DNA of 37,269 bases, from contig JAGVYY010000009.1 of assembly GCA_018303005.1 (NCBI GenBank), positions 1-37,269 of the forward strand, given 5' to 3'. This document shows, in pieces, positions 21,131 to 30,051 of this stretch. Origin of the DNA: Candidatus Woesearchaeota archaeon (lineage in GTDB: Archaea > Nanobdellota > Nanobdellia > SCGC-AAA011-G17 > GW2011-AR20). The notes under the pieces are model-generated. The model was not told where the DNA came from, searched no databases, and saw only the letters and a list, made by a program, of their open reading frames with translations. Numbering within the stretch: the first letter of the stretch is position 1; the number at the start of each line of letters is the position of its first letter. The translations under genes and the position numbers were made by a program.

Positions 21131-23155
21131 TTAGCTTCTCTTAAATATATTAAAAAATTTTGCCATAACCCTATTGATAAATGGTACATCCTTAACATTA
21201 ATATTTATTGGGCTTTCCAGATAATAGTCCTTGCCGTTTGTATCTTTATACAGGATTACAATCTTCGATTTTTTGTTGAAAAAATATGATCCCTCAAAAG
21301 GTATCCTGAACTCATGCTCGTCCTGGAAATCCTGAATGTTGAAGACATTTTTCTTATCAACACTTATTGTAATGTTGACCACCGCGGCATCTGTTTTGAG
21401 GCTGAACAAGATTTTATTGTTTTCCCTATACCTGACTGTTTCAGGATAGTTCATTTCTGTTATTATTAGATTTGGACTTTCAAAGACTTTAATAGGTACA
21501 AACGAATGCTTCAGTGTTTCACTGTTCTCTGCTGTTATCTTTAAATCCTTAGAGTTTACTATTGGAAAAACAAAATCAATGTTCTCCGATCTGCTTATTG
21601 GGATATTTATCTTTTTACAGTTATCTTCGAGACATACATTTATGTCTTCCAGATTTGTGTTGCCCTTATTTACTATTATGCATTTTAAATTTCCTGTATT
21701 TTCATATCTGTAGTATATTTCTTTTGGAGCTTTACAGTCTAAATCAACATCCCTCGAATAGATCTTCTTCTCTTCTTCTGTTAAGCTTTTTACCATTTCT
21801 TCAGCTTTATTTCTCGGATATATGTCATATCCTTTAGAAAACTCAACATCAGCTTCTGCTTTACTACCGAAATAATCAACCATTTCTATTGTTGATGTGT
21901 ATACAAATCCGTCTTTTATATCTTCAGGGATATTTACAATAAGATACTCTTTTTTTGTCTGTAATGGCTTGAGCAACAACTCTATCTTATTGTCAAAAAC
22001 CTGCGTCGGAGCTTTTGTTATGTGTAATGATACAGGAACATAAAAATCGTTTGCATTTTCCAGTATGATCTCTACAGGAACATAACTGCCACCAGATATT
22101 TTATTTTTTAGCAGATTTATCTTTATGTTCAGTAGTGGGGCTAATTTTTTTCCTTTTTCCAGAGTTGTTACATTTATCTTTAATTTCTCTGGTTTTATAT
22201 CAACATTTTTGGAGCGCCATGCATAATTCACTGCACCTTCTTTTGCTGCACTTGATGATCTGAACTTGATGTGTGTAGCATCTACAAAGCCATATTGACC
22301 ATAAGTGGGATCAAAAGGCAGCCAGCCATATTGTGGAAAATAAGATTCCAGCCATGCATGGTTCCCAAAATCACCTATTACATTTGTATATGAAGATCCT
22401 GAAACAAACCTTGTTGGAATGCCCATGGATCTTAGCATTGCTATTGTTAACACTGTCAATTCATCGCAGACACCTTTTTTGTTTTGCAGGACCCATGTAG
22501 AGCTTTGCTGCAGCTCTGCAGTAAGCGTTTCCAATGAATAATTTATGTTGTCATTGGTCCATTTTGACACCTTGAAGACTACATCGTAGAGATCATCAGA
22601 ACCTTCAGCTATCTTATTTGCCAGCGCCACTATTTCTGGATCATCTGAATTTATGAATTCGTCTGATTTTATATACACTTTAATATCCTCAGGAAGAGTA
22701 TCCTGCTTTATTGGAAACTGGACTTTTTCCTTAACTTTCGGGAATTTTATCCTGGAATCAACTTCTGCATTGTATGAATAGAGTAATTCTTTTTCTTTTG
22801 GTTTGCTCCATGTATATTCTACAGAAGACGAATCCTCTGATATGCTTGCTTTGGGTGATGATGATATTACTTTGTTTATATTTGTCTGATCATCTGATGC
22901 AGAGGTTCTTGGAAATATGCTAAGATTGGCAATGAAATTATCTATAACATAATCACTGGAAGAAGGAAGTATGATTACTTTTGATCCTATAGAAATATTT
23001 ACTTTTATGCTGTCATAGTAATTAAGCTCCTGTCTTTCAAGAGATTTAACATTCTCTGAAAAGAGTATTGAAAACAGGAATAACAGAAACATCAAAAATA
23101 CAAACGACATCGATAATTTTTTTTTGATCATGTCTTTTTTGTTATGTTTTTTCAT
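21131..23155 (-). CDS. Transglutaminase-like membrane-anchored protein
   Basis: I prefer the ATG at 23155 (674 residues) because a signal peptide/anchor follows at once (KKLSMSFVFLMFLLFLFSIL); the open frame extends to 23266. The transglutaminase core holds the catalytic triad: Cys in NKKGVCDELTVLTIAML, His in GNHAWLESYF and Asp in GWLPFDPTYGQYG. The remainder looks like beta-sandwich domains (for example VPVEIILENANDFYVPVSLH), suited to the outside of the cell. In bacteria and archaea such proteins act as peptidases or cross-linkers. No C-terminal membrane helix is evident. It probably faces the cell exterior. Confidence 0.82.
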   Translation of the reverse strand: MKKHNKKDMIKKKLSMSFVFLMFLLFLFSILFSENVKSLERQELNYYDSIKVNISIGSKVIILPSSSDYVIDNFIANLSIFPRTSASDDQTNINKVISSSPKASISEDSSSVEYTWSKPKEKELLYSYNAEVDSRIKFPKVKEKVQFPIKQDTLPEDIKVYIKSDEFINSDDPEIVALANKIAEGSDDLYDVVFKVSKWTNDNINYSLETLTAELQQSSTWVLQNKKGVCDELTVLTIAMLRSMGIPTRFVSGSSYTNVIGDFGNHAWLESYFPQYGWLPFDPTYGQYGFVDATHIKFRSSSAAKEGAVNYAWRSKNVDIKPEKLKINVTTLEKGKKLAPLLNIKINLLKNKISGGSYVPVEIILENANDFYVPVSLHITKAPTQVFDNKIELLLKPLQTKKEYLIVNIPEDIKDGFVYTSTIEMVDYFGSKAEADVEFSKGYDIYPRNKAEEMVKSLTEEEKKIYSRDVDLDCKAPKEIYYRYENTGNLKCIIVNKGNTNLEDINVCLEDNCKKINIPISRSENIDFVFPIVNSKDLKITAENSETLKHSFVPIKVFESPNLIITEMNYPETVRYRENNKILFSLKTDAAVVNITISVDKKNVFNIQDFQDEHEFRIPFEGSYFFNKKSKIVILYKDTNGKDYYLESPININVKDVPFINRVMAKFFNIFKRS

Positions 23156-23297
23156 TTTTATTTTTATATATGTAAAAGCAGTGTAGAAATATTTATAGAT
23201 AGATGAATGATTTATTGTTAGAAATATATTTACTATGCTATTAGCACCTCTTTTTTCAATATTCATTCTTTTAATAAAATCTTAGTGTTTATTATCC

Positions 23298-24173
23298 TTA
23301 TTCTTTTTCTGTATTATACTGATATATCTGGATATCATCATTAGTCAGTTTTTCGCCTTTCTTAATCTTTTCTTCTACAAGCTTGAGCTTATCCATGATT
23401 ATGCTCTGATCTTTTAATCTCTTTTCTTTGTCTACGTTTTCCTTAATTGAGTTTAGTTCTCTGTTTATCTTTGATATTTCTATAACCTTTACCCTTATGC
23501 CCATCATATCTTTTGAGATCAGGTCTTTTATATTGCCTATCTTATTGTTTAACTCTTCTCTTTTCCTCTTGCTTTCTTCTATCTCTTTTGTTATATCTTT
23601 TAACTCGGTGTAATCTATGTTTTTTAGTATATCCTGCAGTTTTACCGTGCTTTCCTTATGTTTTTTCCTAGATTCATCAATTTCTTTTGAAAGTTTGTTG
23701 ATAGATATGTAAATATTTAACAGCTCAGAGCCTTGCTTTAGTTTTTTCTTTATCTCTTTTATCTTTTTCATCAGTTCTTTCTCTTTGTCTACTTTAAGGG
23801 CTTCTGTTTCTATTTTTTGCTCTAGCCTCTCGGCAAGCAGTTTCAAACTTATTGGATCAAAGTCTTTGCCGTGTTTTTTTTGCAGCTCTTGTTTTATTAA
23901 GTTCTGCTCTTTTATCTTTGATATAAAATCCCTTATATTCTGATTGTATTCTGCTATCTCCTTCTTAATTTCGTGCAAAGAAATATTATCTTTATTTAAT
24001 GAATCTTTAATTGCCTTAAAATTCCTTATTTGTTCTGCTATTAAATTATTTACTGAATTTTTTGCCTCATATTGCTCTTTTTTCTCCTTGTTCAACCTGT
24101 TTAGGTCTTGTTTTATCTTAGCAATATCATCTCTTAATTTTCTTATTTTTTCTATCAGGATATTGTTCTCCAT
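23298..24173 (-). CDS. Long coiled-coil protein (COG1340-like)
   Basis: A 291-residue, nearly all-helical protein rich in Lys, Glu, Ile and Leu heptads from end to end, such as LIEKIRKLRDDIAKIKQDLN and ELMKKIKEIKKKLKQG. The end EKIKKGEKLTNDDIQIYQY resembles the 'GEKLT-D-' tail of the uncharacterised archaeal coiled-coil family COG1340. No membrane segment. A TATA-like ttttttatat lies about 30 bases upstream of the ATG. Its job is unknown; it sits between the ribosomal operon and the transglutaminase gene. Confidence 0.7.
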   Translation of the reverse strand: MENNILIEKIRKLRDDIAKIKQDLNRLNKEKKEQYEAKNSVNNLIAEQIRNFKAIKDSLNKDNISLHEIKKEIAEYNQNIRDFISKIKEQNLIKQELQKKHGKDFDPISLKLLAERLEQKIETEALKVDKEKELMKKIKEIKKKLKQGSELLNIYISINKLSKEIDESRKKHKESTVKLQDILKNIDYTELKDITKEIEESKRKREELNNKIGNIKDLISKDMMGIRVKVIEISKINRELNSIKENVDKEKRLKDQSIIMDKLKLVEEKIKKGEKLTNDDIQIYQYNTEKE

Positions 24174-24214
24174 TTTAATCTGAATATGATTTGAAACAAA
24201 TATAAAAAAGTTTG

Positions 24215-24243
24215 GGAAAAAAGAAGTAAATCGGCTTAGCCGA
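24215..24243 (-). terminator. Hairpin and U-tract overlapping the rpl12 stop codon
   Basis: On the minus strand TCGGC-TAA-GCCGA forms a 5-bp stem whose three-base loop is the rpl12 stop codon (24236-24238). A pyrimidine tract TTTACTTCTTTTTTCCC follows. It resembles an intrinsic terminator for the L1-L10-L12 operon. Confidence 0.5.
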
Positions 24244-24532
24244 ATAATGATGCCAAGCCTGATACATTCTCCTCAGCTTTCTTTTCTTCCTTCCTTTCTT
24301 CTTTTTTATCTTCTTTTGCAGATGTTGCACTCTGCGCAACTGGTGCTGCAACTGGAACTGAGGCTTCTTTTATTACCTCTGTTATATTTACTCCTTCTAT
24401 CGCAGACAGTAATGCTTTTATTCTGCCTTCATCAGGATGGGCTCCTGCTGCCTCTAAAACTTTCTTGATACTAGCTTCATTTATCTCCTTTCCGAGTTTG
24501 TTAAGCAATAGTACTGCATGTATGTATTCCAT
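24236..24532 (-). CDS. rpl12: 50S ribosomal protein L12 (P1)
   Basis: A 98-residue archaeal stalk protein. The dimerisation domain [18 protein letters not shown] and [20 protein letters not shown] is typical. A flexible Ala/Pro hinge follows and then a highly charged Glu/Lys stretch ending SGLASLFG, the conserved C-terminal end that contacts translation GTPases. It begins 21 bases after rpl10 with GGAGG upstream. Length agrees with archaeal L12 (about 100-110). Confidence 0.95.
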   Translation of the reverse strand: MEYIHAVLLLNKLGKEINEASIKKVLEAAGAHPDEGRIKALLSAIEGVNITEVIKEASVPVAAPVAQSATSAKEDKKEERKEEKKAEENVSGLASLFG

Positions 24533-24553
24533 TTTAACCTCCTGTTATATAAG

Positions 24554-25705
24554 TTAGTCCCAAAAACCTTTCTTATCTCCCCTTATCTTCATTTTTTTAG
24601 CTTTCTCGTCTTGTAACCTTGACAATATGTCTTGAGCAGCCTTTACATTATCTTCAGTGTATCCTATCTGATCCCTGTTGACTTCTTTCTTTTGTTTTCT
24701 TTCCACTTCCTCTTGTTCAGTTTCATCTTCTCTTAAATGTGGCACTGTATGTAACACTGTATTCTCTACCTGTGTTTCTTTTACTTTTTCATTCGTCTGT
24801 TTTTTAATCTCTCTTTCAGCATGATGTACTTTTGTTGTCTTGATATCCTTTAATCCGGGAGCTTTTTCTTCCATAACTTTAAGTTCTATTTCTGCTCTCT
24901 GCAGCTCCTCTATTGCTGTGTCACTGGTGAATATGTTTTGTTTTTTTGAGAATATCTTTGCTTCTGCTGCACATTTTTTTATTAACAGCTTTATATTATC
25001 TTTTGTTACATAACCTAAGCTAATAGCCAAGCCGAATGCTTCCAGATAACTTAATTTAATGTTGTTGATATATGTCTCTTCATCAATGCTGAGTATATCC
25101 TTACTATACAGCACACCATCCTGGAATGAAGCAACTATGTTAAGGCCTATCTCAATTGGTTCTATTCCTAACTTTACCAAGACATCTGCAACCTTGTTAT
25201 TTATTACATCTCCCTTCTTCACTAATTTTGTTTCCTTCTTTATTGTCACCTTTCCTGATTCCACTGCTGCAATTATTCCTGCCTGGCCTAGTTCCCCTAT
25301 GATTGGCCCAGGGGGAAAATTGGTAGGACCTGCCTGTATTATTATATCTATAGGAGATACCTGTCCCGGCTTAGCAAAGGCGCTAGACTTATTTTTTATT
25401 ATGAATTTATACAGCTTAAATGAATCTTCATCTGTAAATATCAACGCAGGAATGCAGTTATCCAGATAGGGCAACAACATTGTCAAACTCTTGTTCTTGG
25501 CTCCAGATATTGCCAGCTTTATCAATCTTTTTTTTGTTACTCTGATTAATGCTCTGTCTTTTATCTTTGATTTTAATGATTGTAGCTGAGCGCTTGGCAA
25601 GCCTGTTAAGTCTGCTATTAAAATGACCTTATGTTTATCAAGATTCTCCTTAATCAGATTAACCTCTACTGTCTTCTTTTTTGATATATGAGCTTGTGAT
25701 TTCAT
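24554..25705 (-). CDS. rpl10: 50S ribosomal protein L10 (P0)
   Basis: A 383-residue stalk base protein that binds 23S rRNA and the L12 dimers. Family segments are VILIADLTGLPSAQLQSLK, IRVTKKRLIKLAI, TNFPPGPIIGELG (insertion domain), and VTIKKETKLVKKGDVI. It is longer than most archaeal P0 (about 330-350). The tail is atypical: a charged stretch ending GDKKGFWD in place of the usual acidic SxGLGxLFG end. Its ATG overlaps the L1 stop by four bases (ATGA). Confidence 0.93.
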   Translation of the reverse strand: MKSQAHISKKKTVEVNLIKENLDKHKVILIADLTGLPSAQLQSLKSKIKDRALIRVTKKRLIKLAISGAKNKSLTMLLPYLDNCIPALIFTDEDSFKLYKFIIKNKSSAFAKPGQVSPIDIIIQAGPTNFPPGPIIGELGQAGIIAAVESGKVTIKKETKLVKKGDVINNKVADVLVKLGIEPIEIGLNIVASFQDGVLYSKDILSIDEETYINNIKLSYLEAFGLAISLGYVTKDNIKLLIKKCAAEAKIFSKKQNIFTSDTAIEELQRAEIELKVMEEKAPGLKDIKTTKVHHAEREIKKQTNEKVKETQVENTVLHTVPHLREDETEQEEVERKQKKEVNRDQIGYTEDNVKAAQDILSRLQDEKAKKMKIRGDKKGFWD

Positions 25706-26502
25706 TTTTTAGTTTCTTCTTTTTTCCCTGATGTTTTATCTTTCTTCGGTTTTTTTGTTTCTTTCTCAGATTTCTTTTTTTCTAAACCTGTATCCTTCAT
25801 TTTTTTCTTCTTTAAATTTTTCTGGTCAAGCTCTTTTATTACATCTTCTTTTTTAGAACCTATCTTAACCGATGGTCCCATCGTAAGCTTCAAGCCTATA
25901 TTTTTTATATTACGCTCTTCCTGGGGTAGAGCACCGATAAGACCTGAGTAGATTGCTGAAATATTCTCTATTAATTCTTCATCTTTCATAGACTCGACAC
26001 CTACAGACGCCTTTATTATAGGTTCATTTCTTGTTCTTATCCTTATTATCTTCTGTAGCCTTCTTTTCAAATCTTCCAGATCTGATTCAGGAGTTATTAC
26101 ACAACCTATTTTTGGCGAAGGCATTTTTCCTAATGGGCCTAATATCTTACCAAAAGCAGATGCTACTGCAGGCATCATTGTAATCTGCGCTACAAAGAAG
26201 TTGTATAACTTTGATATTTCTTTAATCTCTTTTTTTGCTAGCTTCTGTAAATCTTCTTTTATAATGACCCTGTCAAATATTTTCGCTTTTTCTATGAGAT
26301 TTTTGTCTATTAATGCACATATTCTGACTGTTTTTTTCCTATGTATTGGCAAAATTACAAATATGTCTACAGCATCTTCCTGTTTCTTTGGATTTATGTC
26401 TATTAGATTTAGAACTAAATCAACTGATTGGTCAAACTTTCTTTTCTTTGACAGCTCTCTTACAATATTTAATGTATCTGATATTTTTGCCTTGTCTAAC
26501 AT
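25702..26502 (-). CDS. rpl1: 50S ribosomal protein L1 with Lys-rich tail
   Basis: A 266-residue protein of the L1 stalk, involved in tRNA exit; archaeal L1 also represses its own mRNA. RNA-binding strands are ILPIHRKKTVRICALI, the family core is FGKILGPLGKMPSPKIG, and IKASVGVESMKDEELIENI follows. The open frame could start at 26529, but a GGAGGG directly upstream of the ATG at 26502 fixes that start. A Lys/Glu-rich tail of about 45 residues extends beyond the usual end (about 215-220 residues). A TATA-like tttataaatattttt (26553-26567) drives the L1-L10-L12 operon. The usual upstream L11 gene is absent. Confidence 0.93.
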   Translation of the reverse strand: MLDKAKISDTLNIVRELSKKRKFDQSVDLVLNLIDINPKKQEDAVDIFVILPIHRKKTVRICALIDKNLIEKAKIFDRVIIKEDLQKLAKKEIKEISKLYNFFVAQITMMPAVASAFGKILGPLGKMPSPKIGCVITPESDLEDLKRRLQKIIRIRTRNEPIIKASVGVESMKDEELIENISAIYSGLIGALPQEERNIKNIGLKLTMGPSVKIGSKKEDVIKELDQKNLKKKKMKDTGLEKKKSEKETKKPKKDKTSGKKEETKK

Positions 26503-26751
26503 ATTCCCTCCTACATATCTGTAGTGCATGTGGGTGAAGAATAGGTGATTAAAAATATTTATAAAGCTATTGCATCAAAGATATTTTTCAGAGATATATT
26601 TGTATGCGTCCTTATAATTTTGGCCAGTTTATTTTTTATAATGTTCTGTGCAAGCTTACCTATATCAGAGTTATGATAAATACCTAAGCAAGCATTTTTT
26701 GTATTGTGAATAATAATCTAGGGTAAAATTTATATAAAGAATTAATTTTTT

Positions 26752-27399
26752 ATGAATATGTTATATTATCTATTGTGGATATTGAATATTATAGTAAACG
26801 GCATTATCTTTAGGCCAAAGATAATAGGAAAAGAAAACATCCCTAAGAAAGGAGCTGCGATTATTGCTGCTAATCACAGCGACGTCTCTGACCCTATTTT
26901 TTTGTGTATGACAACAAGAAGAAGGATTTATTATTTCTGTCTGCACGATGCATATTATTACGGCAAAAATGCTCCTGCCATGGTAAAATGGATCCTAAGA
27001 TGGACTAACCAGATACCCGTGATACAAGGGCAAAAAAAATCAGGACCTGCTATAAGAAAAGCCATAAAACTATTAAAAGATGGAAGATTATTTGCTATCT
27101 TCCCTGAAGGTACTGTAAAGGGTGGTGAAAAAATAACAGAAGCGCATAGAGGAGTGGCGAGAATAGCATTAGAAAGCAGAACTCCTATAATTCCTGTTGG
27201 TTTAGTCAATACATATGGCATATTGCCAAAAGGGAAAAACATCTACCAAAAGATTCCGAGAATAAAAATCCATGTCGGCAAACCTGTGTATTATGAAAAG
27301 TATTATGACAAACAAAATAACCGAAGAATAACAAAATTTATAGCAGATGACGTAATGAACAGAATAGAAAAGCTATGTACAGAAATAAGAGATGTTTGA
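26752..27399 (+). CDS. PlsC-like 1-acyl-glycerol-3-phosphate acyltransferase
   Basis: A 215-residue acyltransferase. The H-x4-D motif is seen in AANHSDVSDPIF (about residues 40-51), and the second signature is FAIFPEGTVKGGE (about 116-128), followed by TPIIPVGLVNTYG. A short N-terminal hydrophobic segment (LYYLLWILNIIVNGIIF) suggests association with the membrane. These enzymes normally transfer a fatty acyl chain to lysophosphatidic acid, which is notable in an archaeon whose lipids are expected to be ethers. The substrate is unknown. It is monocistronic with a TATA box about 20 bases upstream; the second Met (26758) is an alternative start. Confidence 0.85.
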   Translation: MNMLYYLLWILNIIVNGIIFRPKIIGKENIPKKGAAIIAANHSDVSDPIFLCMTTRRRIYYFCLHDAYYYGKNAPAMVKWILRWTNQIPVIQGQKKSGPAIRKAIKLLKDGRLFAIFPEGTVKGGEKITEAHRGVARIALESRTPIIPVGLVNTYGILPKGKNIYQKIPRIKIHVGKPVYYEKYYDKQNNRRITKFIADDVMNRIEKLCTEIRDV

Positions 27400-27523
27400 T
27401 TTTCCATAAGACAAAGCAATAACTTATTTGTTTATGACAGTTTTGGCTTATAGAACATGAAAGTGATGATAATAAAAACATTTAAATATAGGCTTTGATG
27501 ATAAGAAAGTGAGAGGTGCAATA

Positions 27524-28924
27524 ATGAAAAAAATTTTCTTCTTTATGAGTTTGATTTTCTTAGTCTTACTGTTTTCTGGTCTTGTAAATGCCCAGATATC
27601 TGCATCAGTATCTCCTGTGAAAGATATTATACTGCCCGGACAGGGAGAGAAGGCTATTTTTGAGGTTAATATCACAAATAACGGCATCTCTTCGGATATG
27701 ATTTCATATATTCCATCTGATCTTGGATGGGAATGGAATACAAAGAGCTTTGAGATACCTTCTAAAAACTCAAAGACAATCATGGTTGAGCTGACACCAC
27801 CAAAAAATATAAAGCCCGGAATTTATACTGTTAACTTAAAGGTTTATTCTGTTATTGATCCAAAAATAAAAGATATTAATCCTGTTGTCATCAATGTTGT
27901 TGACCTGAACAATGTGATCACAACAAATTTTGTTTATAGCACAGAAGGCTTAATTCCCGGTAAACAAAATAATTTAAAATTAGAGGTTCAAAATAATGTC
28001 AAACTATCTTTGATAAATATACATATTAAACTTAACAGTAAAATATTTAGTTTAGATGGTTATGTTGATTTAGAGCCGAATGGAAAAAAGGCAATTGAAT
28101 TTTTCCCAGATGTACAAAACGGCATAATTAAGGGTTCTTATGATGTAAATCTTATAGCAACATATGACAACAAGATTATAGCAAATGAAATAAAAAAGAT
28201 GGATGTGGGGAGTGTGAAAAATGTACAAGAGCTCAAGAAAGAGACATCTGGTCTTCTGGTTAAACAACTGTCAATAACAAGAATCAACAATGGAAATGAC
28301 GACAGCGAAGAAATGTACTTACATAAACTTTCATTAGTGCAAAAGCTATTTACCACGACTGATCCAGGACCATCTTTTATTGAAAAAAGCAGCGGAGTTT
28401 ATACTTATAAATGGTATTTTCAGATAAAACCAACAGAAAGCTATACAATAAATGTGAGAACTAATTACACAAACCTAGTTGTTATAATAATCGCATTAAT
28501 TGTTATTATTTTGTTAGTGATATATTTAAGAGGCTCTCTGACTGTAGGCAAGAGGGTCTTAAGTGTTAAAAAAGGGAATAGCATTGTCGAAACCAAAGTT
28601 TTGATAAGCCTGAAGAACAGAAGCAGAAGAAGGATAAAAGACATAAGAGTAATTGACAGACTGCCTAGATCAATGCAAGCACCATATGCATATGGATCTG
28701 TAATGCCTGTTTCGTCTAAGAAAGATGAAAAAGGCTATCTTCTGGTGTGGAATATAAAAACCATGGGACCTGCAGAAGAGAGAGTGATATCATATAGAGT
28801 CAAAGCCAATAAGCCTATACAAGGCATGATAATGTTCCCTAATGTTCTAGTAAGGTATAAAGCAAAGAATGACAGAATATCAACAGCAAACTCTGGTTCT
28901 GTCAGCATATCTTCTAAATTATAA
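27524..28924 (+). CDS. Secreted/membrane-anchored beta-domain protein
   Basis: A 466-residue protein with an N-terminal signal peptide (KKIFFFMSLIFLVLLFSGLV, then NAQ). The exterior part consists of immunoglobulin-like beta domains (EVNITNNGISSDMISYIP, KPGIYTVNLKVYS), like the NEW3/COG1470 type of archaeal surface protein. One transmembrane helix follows near residue 320 (LVVIIIALIVIILLVIYLRG), then a further beta domain. A GTG at 27509 is an alternative start, but GAGAGG sits before the ATG at 27524, so I use that one. It heads a plus-strand row of three surface genes. Confidence 0.78.
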   Translation: MKKIFFFMSLIFLVLLFSGLVNAQISASVSPVKDIILPGQGEKAIFEVNITNNGISSDMISYIPSDLGWEWNTKSFEIPSKNSKTIMVELTPPKNIKPGIYTVNLKVYSVIDPKIKDINPVVINVVDLNNVITTNFVYSTEGLIPGKQNNLKLEVQNNVKLSLINIHIKLNSKIFSLDGYVDLEPNGKKAIEFFPDVQNGIIKGSYDVNLIATYDNKIIANEIKKMDVGSVKNVQELKKETSGLLVKQLSITRINNGNDDSEEMYLHKLSLVQKLFTTTDPGPSFIEKSSGVYTYKWYFQIKPTESYTINVRTNYTNLVVIIIALIVIILLVIYLRGSLTVGKRVLSVKKGNSIVETKVLISLKNRSRRRIKDIRVIDRLPRSMQAPYAYGSVMPVSSKKDEKGYLLVWNIKTMGPAEERVISYRVKANKPIQGMIMFPNVLVRYKAKNDRISTANSGSVSISSKL

Positions 28925-29560
28925 ATGACATGCTTAATAGAAAAAAAAGGGCAGTTCTGGTACCTTGACCTGCTTATTGCTTTATTTGTCATTCTGATAG
29001 TTGCTGTTCTTTTTGCCAGAAGTATTGTTGATATTGTTGATAGGGAAAAAGAGATAAAAGTCTTGCTGAGTGAAGGCATTGACATTTCAAATAGCTTAAT
29101 GAGCAAAGGATTATGGGCAGAATTTCCTTCTAACCTAGAATGGTGCAAACAAAGTTATGGAAGAATTGGTTTTGTGCAGAACTCAAAGATAATAAATAAT
29201 AATTTTAATGCTTTTAAGACTCTTGTGAACACACCTTTTGATCCTGGAAATCCGTCTTCAGGATGCCAAAACCCTGGAGGAGGCTCTAATGTAGATGGTT
29301 ATAAAAAATCCAAGATATTGCTTGGAGCAAATGTTGATTACATTATTTATATGCAGGACAAGGATGGGAATATCATAGGAGAGGAATATTATGGAAAGCA
29401 ACTCACCCCTCAGCCAATTCCAGTAACAATTGGCAATATACTTAGTGCAATTGATGCGGATAACAGAATTAATATTTTTAGATATGTGTATTACGATGAG
29501 GATGGTGATGGGAAAGGGGAAATTATCAGAATGGGGATAAGTGTGTGGAAAGCAAAATAA
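28925..29560 (+). CDS. Pilin-like protein with class III signal-like N-terminus
   Basis: A 211-residue protein that begins KKGQFWYLDLLIALFVILIV, where KKGQ followed by a long hydrophobic helix is the prepilin pattern cut by archaeal PibD/FlaK-type peptidases. The rest is probably a beta-rich extracellular head (KILLGANVDYIIYMQDKDGN). Its ATG follows directly after the preceding stop, and its own end overlaps the next pilin gene by 16 bases, so all three are one operon. Confidence 0.72.
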   Translation: MTCLIEKKGQFWYLDLLIALFVILIVAVLFARSIVDIVDREKEIKVLLSEGIDISNSLMSKGLWAEFPSNLEWCKQSYGRIGFVQNSKIINNNFNAFKTLVNTPFDPGNPSSGCQNPGGGSNVDGYKKSKILLGANVDYIIYMQDKDGNIIGEEYYGKQLTPQPIPVTIGNILSAIDADNRINIFRYVYYDEDGDGKGEIIRMGISVWKAK

Positions 29561-30051
29561 AATCTTTAAGAAAAAAGGAAGGTTTCTTCTTTTCTCTAGA
29601 TAGTTTTATGGGGCTGATATTGTTTGTGCTGACCTTGGCCATGGTTTATGGCTTTTTTGTTTCAAGCCATTCGCTGCACCAGGAATTTTTTGTATCTGAG
29701 GATTTGCTGAACATATTCACCAATATTAAGATAGATGATCTTGACTTAACAAATAAATATCAAACTATTGATTCTCAAGTATGGGATGGAAAAATAAAGG
29801 ATAGCAGCTTGTTGCTTATTGAAGGAATTTCTATTTTAAATGACCAGAACAATCAGGATGCGGTAGATTTTTTTAATGACCTGGTTTATAATAATCCTGT
29901 TGCAAAAACAGGACTTGTTCCTGTGCAATATGATATAGATGTAATTATTTCAGATTCTTCTTTGCTTGGAGCAGATAGCCAAAATGCAAGATCTATATTA
30001 GCAAGACAAAGATTAATCTCAAAGCCTGTAACAACAACAACAACTATATGA
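29545..30051 (+). CDS. Pilin-like protein, 168 residues
   Basis: The start reads KKEGFFFSLDSFMGLILFVL, again a charged stretch and then a pilin-like hydrophobic helix. The head domain is short and acidic. The protein ends in a Thr tail (SKPVTTTTTI), possibly a glycosylation or anchoring region. It overlaps the preceding gene by 16 bases and its last eight bases overlap the convergent gene at 30044. Confidence 0.7.
   Translation: MESKIKSLRKKEGFFFSLDSFMGLILFVLTLAMVYGFFVSSHSLHQEFFVSEDLLNIFTNIKIDDLDLTNKYQTIDSQVWDGKIKDSSLLLIEGISILNDQNNQDAVDFFNDLVYNNPVAKTGLVPVQYDIDVIISDSSLLGADSQNARSILARQRLISKPVTTTTTI

Noticed and set aside
26502-26529. L1 start at 26529
   Set aside because: The GGAGGG ribosome binding site lies inside this extension, directly before the ATG at 26502.
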